6,830 nt of DNA from Chromatiaceae bacterium (lineage in GTDB: Bacteria > Pseudomonadota > Gammaproteobacteria > Chromatiales > Chromatiaceae), in contig DTXR01000654.1 in NCBI GenBank assembly GCA_012962365.1, positions 1-6,830 of the forward strand, in the 5' to 3' direction. A program made the position numbers and the translations under genes. This document shows, piece after piece, positions 1 through 6,647 of the stretch. The notes beneath the pieces are model-generated. The model made no database searches and was not told the DNA's origin. It was given only the letters and a program-made list of their open reading frames with translations. Position 1 is the first letter of the stretch. Each line of letters begins with the position of its first letter.

Positions 1-1647
1 GAAAACCGCCTGCGCGAAGCGATGAAGGAAGACCGCGCCCGGGTACAGATCGGCCGCATCTCACGCTTCGGCCTGATGGAAATGTCACGCCAGCGCCTAC
101 GCCCTTCCCTCGGCGAATCGGCTCACCAGGTCTGCCCCCGCTGCGACGGGCAAGGACATATCCGCGACGTGGAATCCCTGGCTTTGTCCATCCTGCGTAT
201 CATCGAGGAAGAAGCGCTGAAAGAGAACACCGGTCGCGTACAGGCACAATTGCCTGTCGAGGTCGCCACTTTCCTGCTCAATGAGAAACGCCAACCGATT
301 TCCGAGGTGGAACAACGCCACAATATCAGTGTGGTGCTCATCCCCAACAAGCACCTGGAAACACCTCACTACAGCATCGAGCGAATCCGCCGACAGGATC
401 TGCCTGAAGACGGTGACTCCAGCTACAACATGATCGCAGAACCCGATGTTGCTGCCAGCGCCAGTCAGGAACAACAACGCAAGCGTATCGAACAGCCCGC
501 CGTACAAAACATCAAACCTGCCGCCCGGCAGACACCACCGCCGGCATCTCCTGCGTCTGACCAAAGCACCCCCGCCAAGAAACCCGAAGGCGGCATCATC
601 AAGCGCCTGTTTTCCATCTTCACATCGGCAGAAGAAGAACCAGTGGTGGAAGAAAACAAGAAGCCAAAGCCTGCACAAAACCGCAGCAACAACGCCAGGG
701 GACGCAACAACAATCGGCGCCGCAACAAGTCAGACAACAGAAAAAAAGAAGACAAGCCATCTCAGCCAAAAAACAAACCACAGCAAAAAAAGACACCGCA
801 AAAAACCAGGAAGTCTGAACAAGCCACGCCAGAGGACAAGTCCACCAAGGGACCCGAAAAGAAAGATCATGAAAACCGCAGCCCACAGAAGCGAGGCCGC
901 CGGGGTGGTCGTGGCCGCGGCAGAGGACCAGGCACGCGCCAAAGCCAGGTTCGCCAGCAAAACGGAGCGGATGATCAGGGGATGCAGGAAGACACGCCAA
1001 AAGTTTCCAGCGAAAAAGCCCAAAAGCCTCAACCTACATCCGAATCAAAGGAAGCCAAAAAGGAAGGTGGTGAACTCAAAGTCAAGCGCACCATTTCCTC
1101 TGGCAGCCTGAAATCCAAATCATCTGTTCCCCGGTTGGATGAAGCAAAGAAAGATCAATCTGCTGCGCAAGAAGAAAAGCCTGCGACGGAGCAAACCAAG
1201 CCCGTTCAGGACAAAGCAAAGAAGGAGAACAAGAGCGCCGACACCGAAAGTACGCTTCAAGAGCAACCCAAGGAGGCATCAACCCCTGCCAGGGCTGTAG
1301 AAAGTACAGAGCCGGCCAAACCCAAGGATAAACCGAAGGCAGAACCCAAGACAGAAAAAGCAGTCGAGACCACTGGCGCTGCTGCGAGTGCAGCCACAGA
1401 CTCACCTGCTCCTGCAGCGAGCAGCTCCGAAGACAAGAAAGAGAAACCCAAAGCAAAAACCACGAAGAAAAAGGTCACCAAGAAGAAAACGGCCAAGAAG
1501 AAAGTAGCTGCAAAAAAAGCCATCGATAAAACAGAAACCGCGGCTAAACAGAAGCCAGTCGCGGCTCCATCCGAAGCAGTTGAGCGGAAAAAGACAGAAA
1601 CCGCCAAGGAAGCCAATGCTGCTCAACCGGATAAAGACAAAGACTGA
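1..1647 (+). CDS. rne: Ribonuclease E, C-terminal part (5' end outside window)
   Basis: This is the 3' part of rne, the endoribonuclease that starts mRNA decay, processes rRNA and tRNA, and scaffolds the degradosome at the inner membrane. It is open from base 1, giving 548 visible residues before TGA at 1645-1647; the S1 and most of the DNase I-like catalytic domain lie upstream. The opening residues ENRLREAMKEDRARVQI and ISRFGLMEMSRQRLRPSLGE match the family closely. The Zn-link CPRC that joins subunits has its cysteines at visible residues 45 and 48. The small domain follows, to about residue 135 (ETPHYS). A disordered tail then carries GGIIKRLFSIF (about 197-207), which resembles the membrane-targeting amphipathic segment A of E. 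coli RNase E. After it come Arg/Asn-rich and RGRRGGRGRGRG RNA-binding-like stretches and a lysine-rich end. I see no match to the C-terminal PNPase-binding motif of E. coli. Identity is secure; tail functions are inferred. Confidence 0.96.
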   Translation, partial: ENRLREAMKEDRARVQIGRISRFGLMEMSRQRLRPSLGESAHQVCPRCDGQGHIRDVESLALSILRIIEEEALKENTGRVQAQLPVEVATFLLNEKRQPISEVEQRHNISVVLIPNKHLETPHYSIERIRRQDLPEDGDSSYNMIAEPDVAASASQEQQRKRIEQPAVQNIKPAARQTPPPASPASDQSTPAKKPEGGIIKRLFSIFTSAEEEPVVEENKKPKPAQNRSNNARGRNNNRRRNKSDNRKKEDKPSQPKNKPQQKKTPQKTRKSEQATPEDKSTKGPEKKDHENRSPQKRGRRGGRGRGRGPGTRQSQVRQQNGADDQGMQEDTPKVSSEKAQKPQPTSESKEAKKEGGELKVKRTISSGSLKSKSSVPRLDEAKKDQSAAQEEKPATEQTKPVQDKAKKENKSADTESTLQEQPKEASTPARAVESTEPAKPKDKPKAEPKTEKAVETTGAAASAATDSPAPAASSSEDKKEKPKAKTTKKKVTKKKTAKKKVAAKKAIDKTETAAKQKPVAAPSEAVERKKTETAKEANAAQPDKDKD

Positions 1648-1665
1648 CTATTCGAAAAAAAAGAA

Positions 1666-1693
1666 AAGGCCGCCTTGTCTGCAAGGCGGCCTT
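1666..1693. terminator. Bidirectional intrinsic terminator between rne and the copper/phosphatase operon
   Basis: A perfect 12-bp inverted repeat (arms 1666-1677 and 1682-1693, AAGGCCGCCTTG paired with CAAGGCGGCCTT) encloses a 4-nt loop. It sits between two convergent genes, 18 nt after the rne stop and 25 nt beyond the phosphatase stop. Read on the minus strand, the stem is followed by a long U-run interrupted by one C (complement of the A-tract at 1655-1667), so it should be a strong terminator for the minus-strand operon. Read on the plus strand it is followed by TTATTTATC, a weaker U-rich tail, so it probably also ends rne transcripts. Confidence 0.92.
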
Positions 1694-1718
1694 ATTTATC
1701 GCAATTTTTTCTCAGCTA

Positions 1719-2204
1719 TCACAGATGATGCTGGCGTATGTCTGCCAGCAATCCGCTGCAAGCCTCTTCGATCATATCGAAAACCTGTTCGAAACCACGA
1801 TCACCACCATAGTAGGGATCCGGAACTTCCGGCATACCGTAGTCAGGCGCGAAGTCCATGAACAGGCTTATCTTCTCTTCCGTACCAGCAGGGCAGATCT
1901 GACGCAGATTCTCCAGATTCTCATTATCCATGGCCAGAACATAATCGAAGCGGTGAAAGTCCCCCGCTTCTACCTGACGACCACGCAAATCTGATAGATC
2001 CAGGTTCCTGCTGACAGCCGTTGCCTGTGCACGGCGATCCGGCGGCGAATCGACATGATAGGCATGGGTTCCTGCCGAATCGATTTCGATCAGCTGATCC
2101 AGCCCTTCATCCTGAACCAGTTTGCGAAACACGCCATGGGCGGTGGGTGAACGGCAGATATTGCCCATGCAGACGAAAAGCACACTGACAGTAGGTTCAC
2201 TCAT
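1719..2204 (-). CDS. Low-molecular-weight protein-tyrosine phosphatase
   Basis: A 161-residue cytosolic phosphatase of the LMW-PTP family, which hydrolyses phosphotyrosine through a cysteinyl-phosphate intermediate. The P-loop VCMGNICRSP (residues 11-20) has the full C-x5-R signature: nucleophile C12 and phosphate-binding R18. The general acid is D129 in the DPYYGG motif (129-134). SAGTHAYHVDSPPDRRA and AMDNENL are further family landmarks, and the length is typical. C17 lies beside C12, the pair known in this family to form a protective disulfide on oxidation. Arsenate reductases share the fold, but I see no C82/C89-type shuttle pair here (the other cysteines are C104 and C149) and the DPYY loop favours a phosphatase. 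The ATG at 2204 lies 8 nt inside the upstream chaperone gene; a GAGG lies 9 nt before it (2214-2217). The gene ends 25 nt from the terminator, so it is the last gene of the operon. Its substrate is unknown. Confidence 0.95.
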   Translation of the reverse strand: MSEPTVSVLFVCMGNICRSPTAHGVFRKLVQDEGLDQLIEIDSAGTHAYHVDSPPDRRAQATAVSRNLDLSDLRGRQVEAGDFHRFDYVLAMDNENLENLRQICPAGTEEKISLFMDFAPDYGMPEVPDPYYGGDRGFEQVFDMIEEACSGLLADIRQHHL

Positions 2205-2406
2205 CGATAACAGCCTCGTAACCCGCCTCCGCTACAGCAGCAATCAGTGCTGCCGAATCCGCATCACCCCTGACCACCGCACCCCCAGGCTCCAGCGTGA
2301 CTTCCACTTCGCTGACGCCAGGAACGGCTTCCAGATTCTTTTTGGTATGCGCCACGCAATGACCACAGGTCATGCCATTGATGTTCAACCTGATTTCGGA
2401 AGACAT
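2197..2406 (-). CDS. copZ: CopZ-like copper chaperone (single HMA domain)
   Basis: A 69-residue protein that is one heavy-metal-associated (HMA) domain. The metal loop GMTCGHC (residues 11-17) supplies C14 and C17, the two thiolates that bind Cu(I) in this fold. The rest follows the betaalphabetabetaalphabeta pattern (KKNLEAVPGVSEVEVTLEPGGAVV, then ALIAAVAEAGYEAV). There is no signal peptide, so it acts in the cytosol. The family hands Cu(I) to the N-terminal domains or membrane entry site of a CopA ATPase, and the ATPase gene is directly upstream, 12 nt away. A GAGGTG (2412-2417) just after the ATPase stop and 5 nt before this ATG sets the start. The stop codon overlaps the phosphatase start, making an ATGAGTGA junction. 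Copper rather than mercury is inferred from the neighbours; MerP is periplasmic and would have a leader peptide. Confidence 0.92.
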   Translation of the reverse strand: MSSEIRLNINGMTCGHCVAHTKKNLEAVPGVSEVEVTLEPGGAVVRGDADSAALIAAVAEAGYEAVIDE

Positions 2407-2418
2407 GAATACACCTCG

Positions 2419-5364
2419 TTACTTTTCTGGTTTGAAAAAACGCAATCGATTCGCGTTGCTTACCACGGTGACTGATGACAGTGCCATGGCCGCACTGGCA
2501 AACATGGGCTCCAGCATCCAGCCGGTAAGCGGGTACAACACCCCGGCCGCCAGCGGAATGCCCGTGACATTATAAATGAAGGCACCAAACAGGTTCTGCT
2601 TGATGTTGCGCAGTGTTGCGGTGGATATGGCAATTGCTGTACTGACATTGTGCAGGGAATCACCGGCGAGTGTGATGTCCGCGTTGTCGATGGCCACGTC
2701 CGTACCACTGCCGATAGCAAAACTGGTATCCGCCTGAGCCAGGGCCGGGGCATCGTTCACGCCATCACCTACCATGCCGACCTTGTGACCCTGGCGTTGA
2801 AGATCCCTGACCACGTTCAGCTTGTCTTCGGGCATGACTTCACTGTGAACCTCGGAAATGCCCAGCTGCGCAGCCACCGCCCTGGCAGTGACTTCGTTGT
2901 CTCCGGTACACATCACCAGGGTGATATCACGCTTTTGCAATGCCTTGACCGCATGGGGCGTGTCTTCCCGAATGGGATCCTTTAGCACCAGCAGGCCACT
3001 CAATTCCCCGGCAGTACCCAGCCAGATGGGCGTGCCACCCTGTACAGCCTCCTGTTCGGCGATGCGCTGTAATTCATCCGGAATATCGATACCCGCATCC
3101 TGCAAAAAACGTCGGTTGCCAAGCACAGCGAGATCTCCATTGATCTTTGCCTGAATACCTCGCCCTGATACCGCCAGAAAGTCTTCCACATCCTGCAAAA
3201 CCAACCCCTTCTTACTGGCAGCCTTGTTGATTGCTTCCGCCAGTGGATGTTCGGACTGACTCTCGAGACTGGCCGCCAGACTCAGCAACCCTTCCTCATT
3301 CGACCCTCTATGGGGATGGATACTCGTCACTTCCGGACGCCCCTGGGTCAGGGTGCCTGTCTTGTCCACCACCAGATGCGTGAGACTGGAAGCACTCTGT
3401 AGCGCCTCGCTGTTACGGATCAGGATGTTCAGTTGTGCAGCCCTGCCTGTTCCCATCATGATGGCGATGGGTGTCGCCAGGCCCAAAGCGCAGGGGCAGG
3501 CAATAACCAGTACCGCAATACCGGCAGTAAGTGCATAGGCAAGTGTCGGCTCAGGCCCCACAAAATACCAGACAATAAATGCGGTGATGGCAATGAGGAT
3601 AACAATAGGCACAAACACCGCTGATACCCTGTCCACCAGGCGCGCAATCGCGGGTTTACTCAACTGCGCCTTCTTCACCATCTCGATGATATGGGACAAG
3701 GTGGTTTCACCCGCCGGCTTGCTGACCGTCAGCACAAAGCTGCCATTGAGGTTGCGGGTACCGCCAATGACCTGATCACCGGGCTTTTTCTCCACCGGGA
3801 TAGGCTCGCCAGTGAGCATGGCCTCATCCACGCTGGAGCTGCCCTCGGTAACCTCACCATCAATGGGAACCGTTTCTCCCGGGCGCACCCGCAGCTGATC
3901 GCCAGGACGCAACAGGGAAACCGGCAACGTCACTTCCTCTCCATCCATGATCAGTTTTGCCGTTTTTGGCGCCAGTTTTAACAACGAACCGATGGCTTCA
4001 CTGGTGGTACGTTTGGCGCGAATTTCCAGGGCATGCCCCAATTGCAAAAAGGCCAGAATCAATACCGCCGCATCCAGATACAATTTGGGATCACCGGGGA
4101 TGAAATCCGGTTTGATGATGAAAATCACCGATGACAGCCAGGCAGCAGAAGTACCCAATGCCACCAGGGTGTCCATGTTGGCGGACAGATGACGAGCCTG
4201 CTTGATAGCGGTGCTGTAATAATTGCGCCCGCTATACCACATGGTCAGGAGGACGATGATCGCGATTCCGGCCCAAATCACCTGGCCACTGACACCCAGT
4301 GCCGTCTGTTCTGCTCTCAGTTGTGGTAACAGGCCGCTGAACTCCCCGGCAATGAGCAAGCCACCTACCAAACCAGCTACCAGGGCACGACGCCAGGAGC
4401 GGCGTATTTCCTGCTGCGCGCTCCTGGCCTGAGCCACATAGGGATCAACAAACTGTTCTTCCACCGACGCCTGAACGCCCTTCTTCCGCAGCCACAGCAC
4501 CAGCTTTGCTGGATGAGTGGCGCTCTTGACAACAACAACCGGCCATTGCGCATCCAGTATCTCCACTGCAGGATCTGCATCCTGGAGCCGTTGCAAAACC
4601 TCGTTCTCCGTCAGCTTGTCGTCAGCTAACACGAGTCGAAACTCGTGGGTGGAGGTGGGCTTTTCCTGCAAGCTGGCGGCATAGCCCTGATCAATGACGG
4701 CATCGATCACAGCCCGGGGATCACCACCATGAACAATGGCATTTTTTTCCAGCAGACTGACCGCGACATCCCGCACGCCAGGCACCGCTCGGATGGCTTT
4801 TTCCACGGTTGCCACACAACTGGAGCAGGTCATGTCTTCAATGGCCAGTTCATAAGCATCGTCCCGCGCTGGCCCGGCCTGCAGTTTGGCCGGATAACCC
4901 TGATCCACAATGGCGTCGACGACCGCCTGGGGATCGCCGCCCACCACTTGCGCGGTCTGGTTTACCAGATCCACAGCGGCCTCCTGCACCCCATCCACGG
5001 CAAGAATGGCTTTTTCTACCCGACCTACACAGCTGGTGCAGGTCATATCGCTCACCGACAGGGTGTAGGCATTGGACAGTGATGCGGGTGTATCGGCGTT
5101 CGCTGACGCCTCAGGCAAAGGACAGCTTTCGGGAATGTCAGGCACAGGGGCTGCCTCATAACCGGCCATGCCAATCGCCTCTATGACTCCATGAGGCCGC
5201 CCCCCGTAAACCTTGATCGTACCGGCATCCAGGTCCACTGCAGCATGGGTGACGCCTGCTACCGATTGTGCCGCGTTTTCCACGCGACGCGCACAGTGGC
5301 TACAGGTCATACCCTTTACTGCCAACAGATAGGCTTTGGGAATGGAAACTTCTTCAACTTGCAT
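2419..5364 (-). CDS. copA: Cu(I)-exporting P1B-1-type ATPase with three CxxC HMA domains
   Basis: A 981-residue inner-membrane pump that exports cytosolic Cu(I) using ATP. The N-terminus carries three HMA domains, with CxxC at C21/C24 (GMTCSHC), C109/C112 (DMTCTSC) and C180/C183 (DMTCSSC). Residues about 237-305 look like a fourth HMA fold without cysteines. The core has TM1-4 (about 326-446), the actuator TGE (518-520), TM5-6 with the metal-site CPC (623-625), the phosphorylated D667 in DKTGT, the nucleotide-domain HP (706-707), GDGVND (866-871) and TM7-8. YN (931-932) in TM7 and MxxSS (960-964) in TM8, together with CPC, are the Cu(I) signature. At 981 residues it is longer than the 800-830 usual for bacterial CopA, because of the extra N-terminal modules. 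The ATG at 5364 has a GAAGG 9 nt upstream. It lies 74 nt after the CopG-like gene and 12 nt before copZ. The name copA is also used for the unrelated oxidase gene at the right edge. Confidence 0.97.
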   Translation of the reverse strand: MQVEEVSIPKAYLLAVKGMTCSHCARRVENAAQSVAGVTHAAVDLDAGTIKVYGGRPHGVIEAIGMAGYEAAPVPDIPESCPLPEASANADTPASLSNAYTLSVSDMTCTSCVGRVEKAILAVDGVQEAAVDLVNQTAQVVGGDPQAVVDAIVDQGYPAKLQAGPARDDAYELAIEDMTCSSCVATVEKAIRAVPGVRDVAVSLLEKNAIVHGGDPRAVIDAVIDQGYAASLQEKPTSTHEFRLVLADDKLTENEVLQRLQDADPAVEILDAQWPVVVVKSATHPAKLVLWLRKKGVQASVEEQFVDPYVAQARSAQQEIRRSWRRALVAGLVGGLLIAGEFSGLLPQLRAEQTALGVSGQVIWAGIAIIVLLTMWYSGRNYYSTAIKQARHLSANMDTLVALGTSAAWLSSVIFIIKPDFIPGDPKLYLDAAVLILAFLQLGHALEIRAKRTTSEAIGSLLKLAPKTAKLIMDGEEVTLPVSLLRPGDQLRVRPGETVPIDGEVTEGSSSVDEAMLTGEPIPVEKKPGDQVIGGTRNLNGSFVLTVSKPAGETTLSHIIEMVKKAQLSKPAIARLVDRVSAVFVPIVILIAITAFIVWYFVGPEPTLAYALTAGIAVLVIACPCALGLATPIAIMMGTGRAAQLNILIRNSEALQSASSLTHLVVDKTGTLTQGRPEVTSIHPHRGSNEEGLLSLAASLESQSEHPLAEAINKAASKKGLVLQDVEDFLAVSGRGIQAKINGDLAVLGNRRFLQDAGIDIPDELQRIAEQEAVQGGTPIWLGTAGELSGLLVLKDPIREDTPHAVKALQKRDITLVMCTGDNEVTARAVAAQLGISEVHSEVMPEDKLNVVRDLQRQGHKVGMVGDGVNDAPALAQADTSFAIGSGTDVAIDNADITLAGDSLHNVSTAIAISTATLRNIKQNLFGAFIYNVTGIPLAAGVLYPLTGWMLEPMFASAAMALSSVTVVSNANRLRFFKPEK

Positions 5365-5365
5365 T

Positions 5366-5392
5366 GGTTGTAACCTTCAGGAATAAACAACC
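5366..5392 (-). promoter_or_regulatory. Second hairpin with the copper ATPase ribosome binding site in its loop
   Basis: On the minus-strand transcript, GGTTGT (complement of 5387-5392) pairs perfectly with ACAACC (complement of 5366-5371), enclosing a 15-nt loop. The loop contains the GAAGG ribosome binding site of the ATPase (5374-5378), and the stem ends one base before the start codon. This stem shares 5389-5392 with the larger inverted repeat, so the two cannot form fully together. A six-pair stem is modest and could arise by chance. Confidence 0.3.
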
Positions 5393-5419
5393 TTCGACCA
5401 GATCACCTGGCCGAAGGTT
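5389..5419 (-). terminator. Long imperfect inverted repeat before the copper ATPase: possible terminator or attenuator
   Basis: Arms 5389-5401 and 5407-5419 pair over 13 positions with a single A/C mismatch, around a 5-nt loop. The outer 8 bp are AACCTTCG/CGAAGGTT and the inner 5 bp CCAG(G)-type. On the minus-strand transcript it lies about 20 nt after the CopG-like stop and is followed by GTTTATTC, a short, poor U-tract. That suggests partial termination, or an mRNA-processing or stabilising stem that lowers ATPase expression relative to the oxidase genes upstream. I considered a CueR operator, since ACCTT...AAGGT is that family's dyad. The gap here is 19 bp, whereas the E. coli copA site has 11, so an RNA structure is the better reading. 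The pairing is seen; the role is inferred. Confidence 0.5.
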
Positions 5420-5438
5420 CTACGTGTACTATCTACTT

Positions 5439-5921
5439 TTAGCGGCTGGCAAAAATCCCCATCTTTCCGGTATCCGTGAAGCTGATGATGTCATAGGGAT
5501 CCTTGCGGAAACCTTCCATACCCGGCGATCCCATGGGCATGCCCGGCACGGCGACGCCAGCAATCTGTGGCTTCTCCTCCAGCAAGCGCATGACCACATC
5601 GGCTGGCACATGACCTTCCACAATGTAACCATCCACCTTGGCGGTATGGCAGGAGCGTAATCGCCGCGGCACACCCAGCTTGTCTTTCACAGGCGTCACA
5701 TTGTATTGTTCATGCACTTCCACTGTGAAGCCATTTTTTCGCATATGGGAAACCCATTTCTTGCAGCATCCACAGGTTGGGCTTTTATATACCACGATCT
5801 CAGCCGCTGCTACTTTCCCGGGGATCAGCATGAATGCTCCGACCAAAAAGGCAGCACCCATAAACACCGATAATGCAACAGCAGCATAGTGGCTACGTTT
5901 CTTTGTTTTTTGCTTGATCAT
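5439..5921 (-). CDS. copG: DUF411 / CopG-type periplasmic copper-binding protein
   Basis: A 160-residue DUF411 protein. A basic N-terminus and hydrophobic segment (about 12-34) followed by VAAA-E suggest a signal peptide cleaved near residue 40, or else a membrane anchor. The mature part begins as a thioredoxin-like fold, EIVVYKSPTCGCCKKW, with C50, C52 and C53. Family landmarks follow: LRSCHTAKVDGYIVEGHVPA (C91, H92, H104), then AVPGMPMGSPGMEG (M128, M130, M135). Members are found in copper-resistance operons; P. aeruginosa CopG was shown to bind a cysteine-bridged copper cluster through the same CxCC motif, and a redox role with copper has been proposed. The start was chosen at 5921 because AGGAG (5928-5932) lies 6 nt upstream; the ATG at 5927 directly abuts that site. 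Further in-frame codons upstream run through copB and are not part of the gene. It begins 13 nt after copB, with its ribosome binding site next to the copB stop. Confidence 0.93.
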   Translation of the reverse strand: MIKQKTKKRSHYAAVALSVFMGAAFLVGAFMLIPGKVAAAEIVVYKSPTCGCCKKWVSHMRKNGFTVEVHEQYNVTPVKDKLGVPRRLRSCHTAKVDGYIVEGHVPADVVMRLLEEKPQIAGVAVPGMPMGSPGMEGFRKDPYDIISFTDTGKMGIFASR

Positions 5922-5934
5922 TTTCATCTCCTGT

Positions 5935-6636
5935 TCAAAACCATAAACGGAAGCCGGCGACCAATTGCACATCACTACTTTCACCACCTTCAGCCTTTGC
6001 GTAGTCAGCTGTATTGCCAAATTTTCGCCACCAGTTGACGCCGATATAGGGCGCAAATTCACGCACGATCTCATAGCGCAGGCGCAGACCGGCTTCCATA
6101 TCTGACAAGCCGGAACCGATGCCTACTGCTTCGTCATCCTTACTGTAGAAATTCATCTCAAGTTCGGGTGACAGAATCAGCTTTTGGGTGAACATATATT
6201 CATATTCCACAGCCAGGCCGGCTGCCAGGCGACCGGATTCCCCGGCGTAGACTGTTGCATCCACCTCAAACAGATAGGGCGCCAGACCTTTTACACCCAA
6301 GGCAGCCCAGTCACGGCTGGGTGTGGGACGAAAATCATGCCGCCACCCGACTTGCAAATCCCAGAAAGGCGCAATCGCCCGACTGTACAGCACTTCCACA
6401 TCACCTTCCTCTACCTCATTGTTGATCTGCTCTCCCTCGGTCTTGATCCATAGCTTGTTCAGGTCCTTGCCCGCCCAGGCCTGGGCATCCCAAACCAGTG
6501 CCGTGCCATCATCAGCATCTCGCAACTCGAGTTTGTCCACCTTGAGCATGAACAGGAAAGGATCATCATTCATACCGCCCGCTACAGCACTTCCACTCAT
6601 AGTCAGCGCCAGCATCATCAAATTGATTTTTTTCAT
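5935..6636 (-). CDS. copB: Copper resistance protein B (outer-membrane CopB/PcoB)
   Basis: A 233-residue CopB/PcoB family protein, an outer-membrane component of periplasmic copper resistance that works with the multicopper oxidase. It has a clear signal peptide with likely cleavage after AVA (residue 19). Alternating aromatic and hydrophobic beta-strands follow (for example YSRAIAPFWDLQVGWRHDF, LAAGLAVEYEYMF and LRLRYEIVREFAPYIGVNWW), as does a terminal Phe, typical of outer-membrane beta-barrels. Family landmarks include DKLELRD near the mature N-terminus, SPELEMNFYSKDD (156-168) and GLSDMEAGLRLRYE (176-189). PcoB-type relatives have a Met/His-rich region before the barrel; here only about 14 residues separate the cleavage site from DKLELRD, so this is a short form. 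The ATG at 6636 has AGGAG (6644-6648) 7 nt upstream, overlapping the oxidase stop codon, so translation of the two genes is probably linked. Confidence 0.94.
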   Translation of the reverse strand: MKKINLMMLALTMSGSAVAGGMNDDPFLFMLKVDKLELRDADDGTALVWDAQAWAGKDLNKLWIKTEGEQINNEVEEGDVEVLYSRAIAPFWDLQVGWRHDFRPTPSRDWAALGVKGLAPYLFEVDATVYAGESGRLAAGLAVEYEYMFTQKLILSPELEMNFYSKDDEAVGIGSGLSDMEAGLRLRYEIVREFAPYIGVNWWRKFGNTADYAKAEGGESSDVQLVAGFRLWF

Positions 6637-6647
6637 TTCACTTCTCC

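Noticed and set aside
446..1111. Long open frame on the plus strand in a second frame inside rne
   Set aside because: Its composition is a frame-shifted copy of the A-rich, Lys-rich tail codons, with no family resemblance. The rne frame is continuous over the same bases.
1465..1521. Simple tandem DNA repeat in the rne tail
   Set aside because: The AAG/AAA-rich pattern reflects lysine codons in imperfect protein repeats. No regular DNA period is maintained.
97..1626. Several open frames on the minus strand opposite rne
   Set aside because: They are Cys/Leu/Phe-rich translations of the complement of Lys/Glu/Pro codons and show no domain. Stop codons are rare there only because the tail's codons lack the complementary triplets.
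1719..2204. Arsenate reductase (ArsC of the LMW-PTP fold)
   Set aside because: The DPYY general-acid loop is present, the ArsC cysteine shuttle pair is not apparent, and no arsenic genes are nearby.
4645..5373. Plus-strand open frames opposite the ATPase N-terminus, one rich in His and Gly
   Set aside because: They mirror the repeated HMA-domain codons on the other strand, and nothing about them suggests a real gene. The ATPase frame is unambiguous.
5389..5419. CueR/MerR-family operator in front of the ATPase
   Set aside because: ACCTT and AAGGT half-sites exist, but the interval is 19 bp instead of 11. I see no convincing -35/-10 pair with the long spacer this regulator family uses.
5922..6074. 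Upstream extension of the CopG-like reading frame to an ATG at 6074
   Set aside because: The added residues lie over the copB coding sequence in another frame, have no signal-peptide character, and the AGGAG at 5928-5932 fits the start at 5921.
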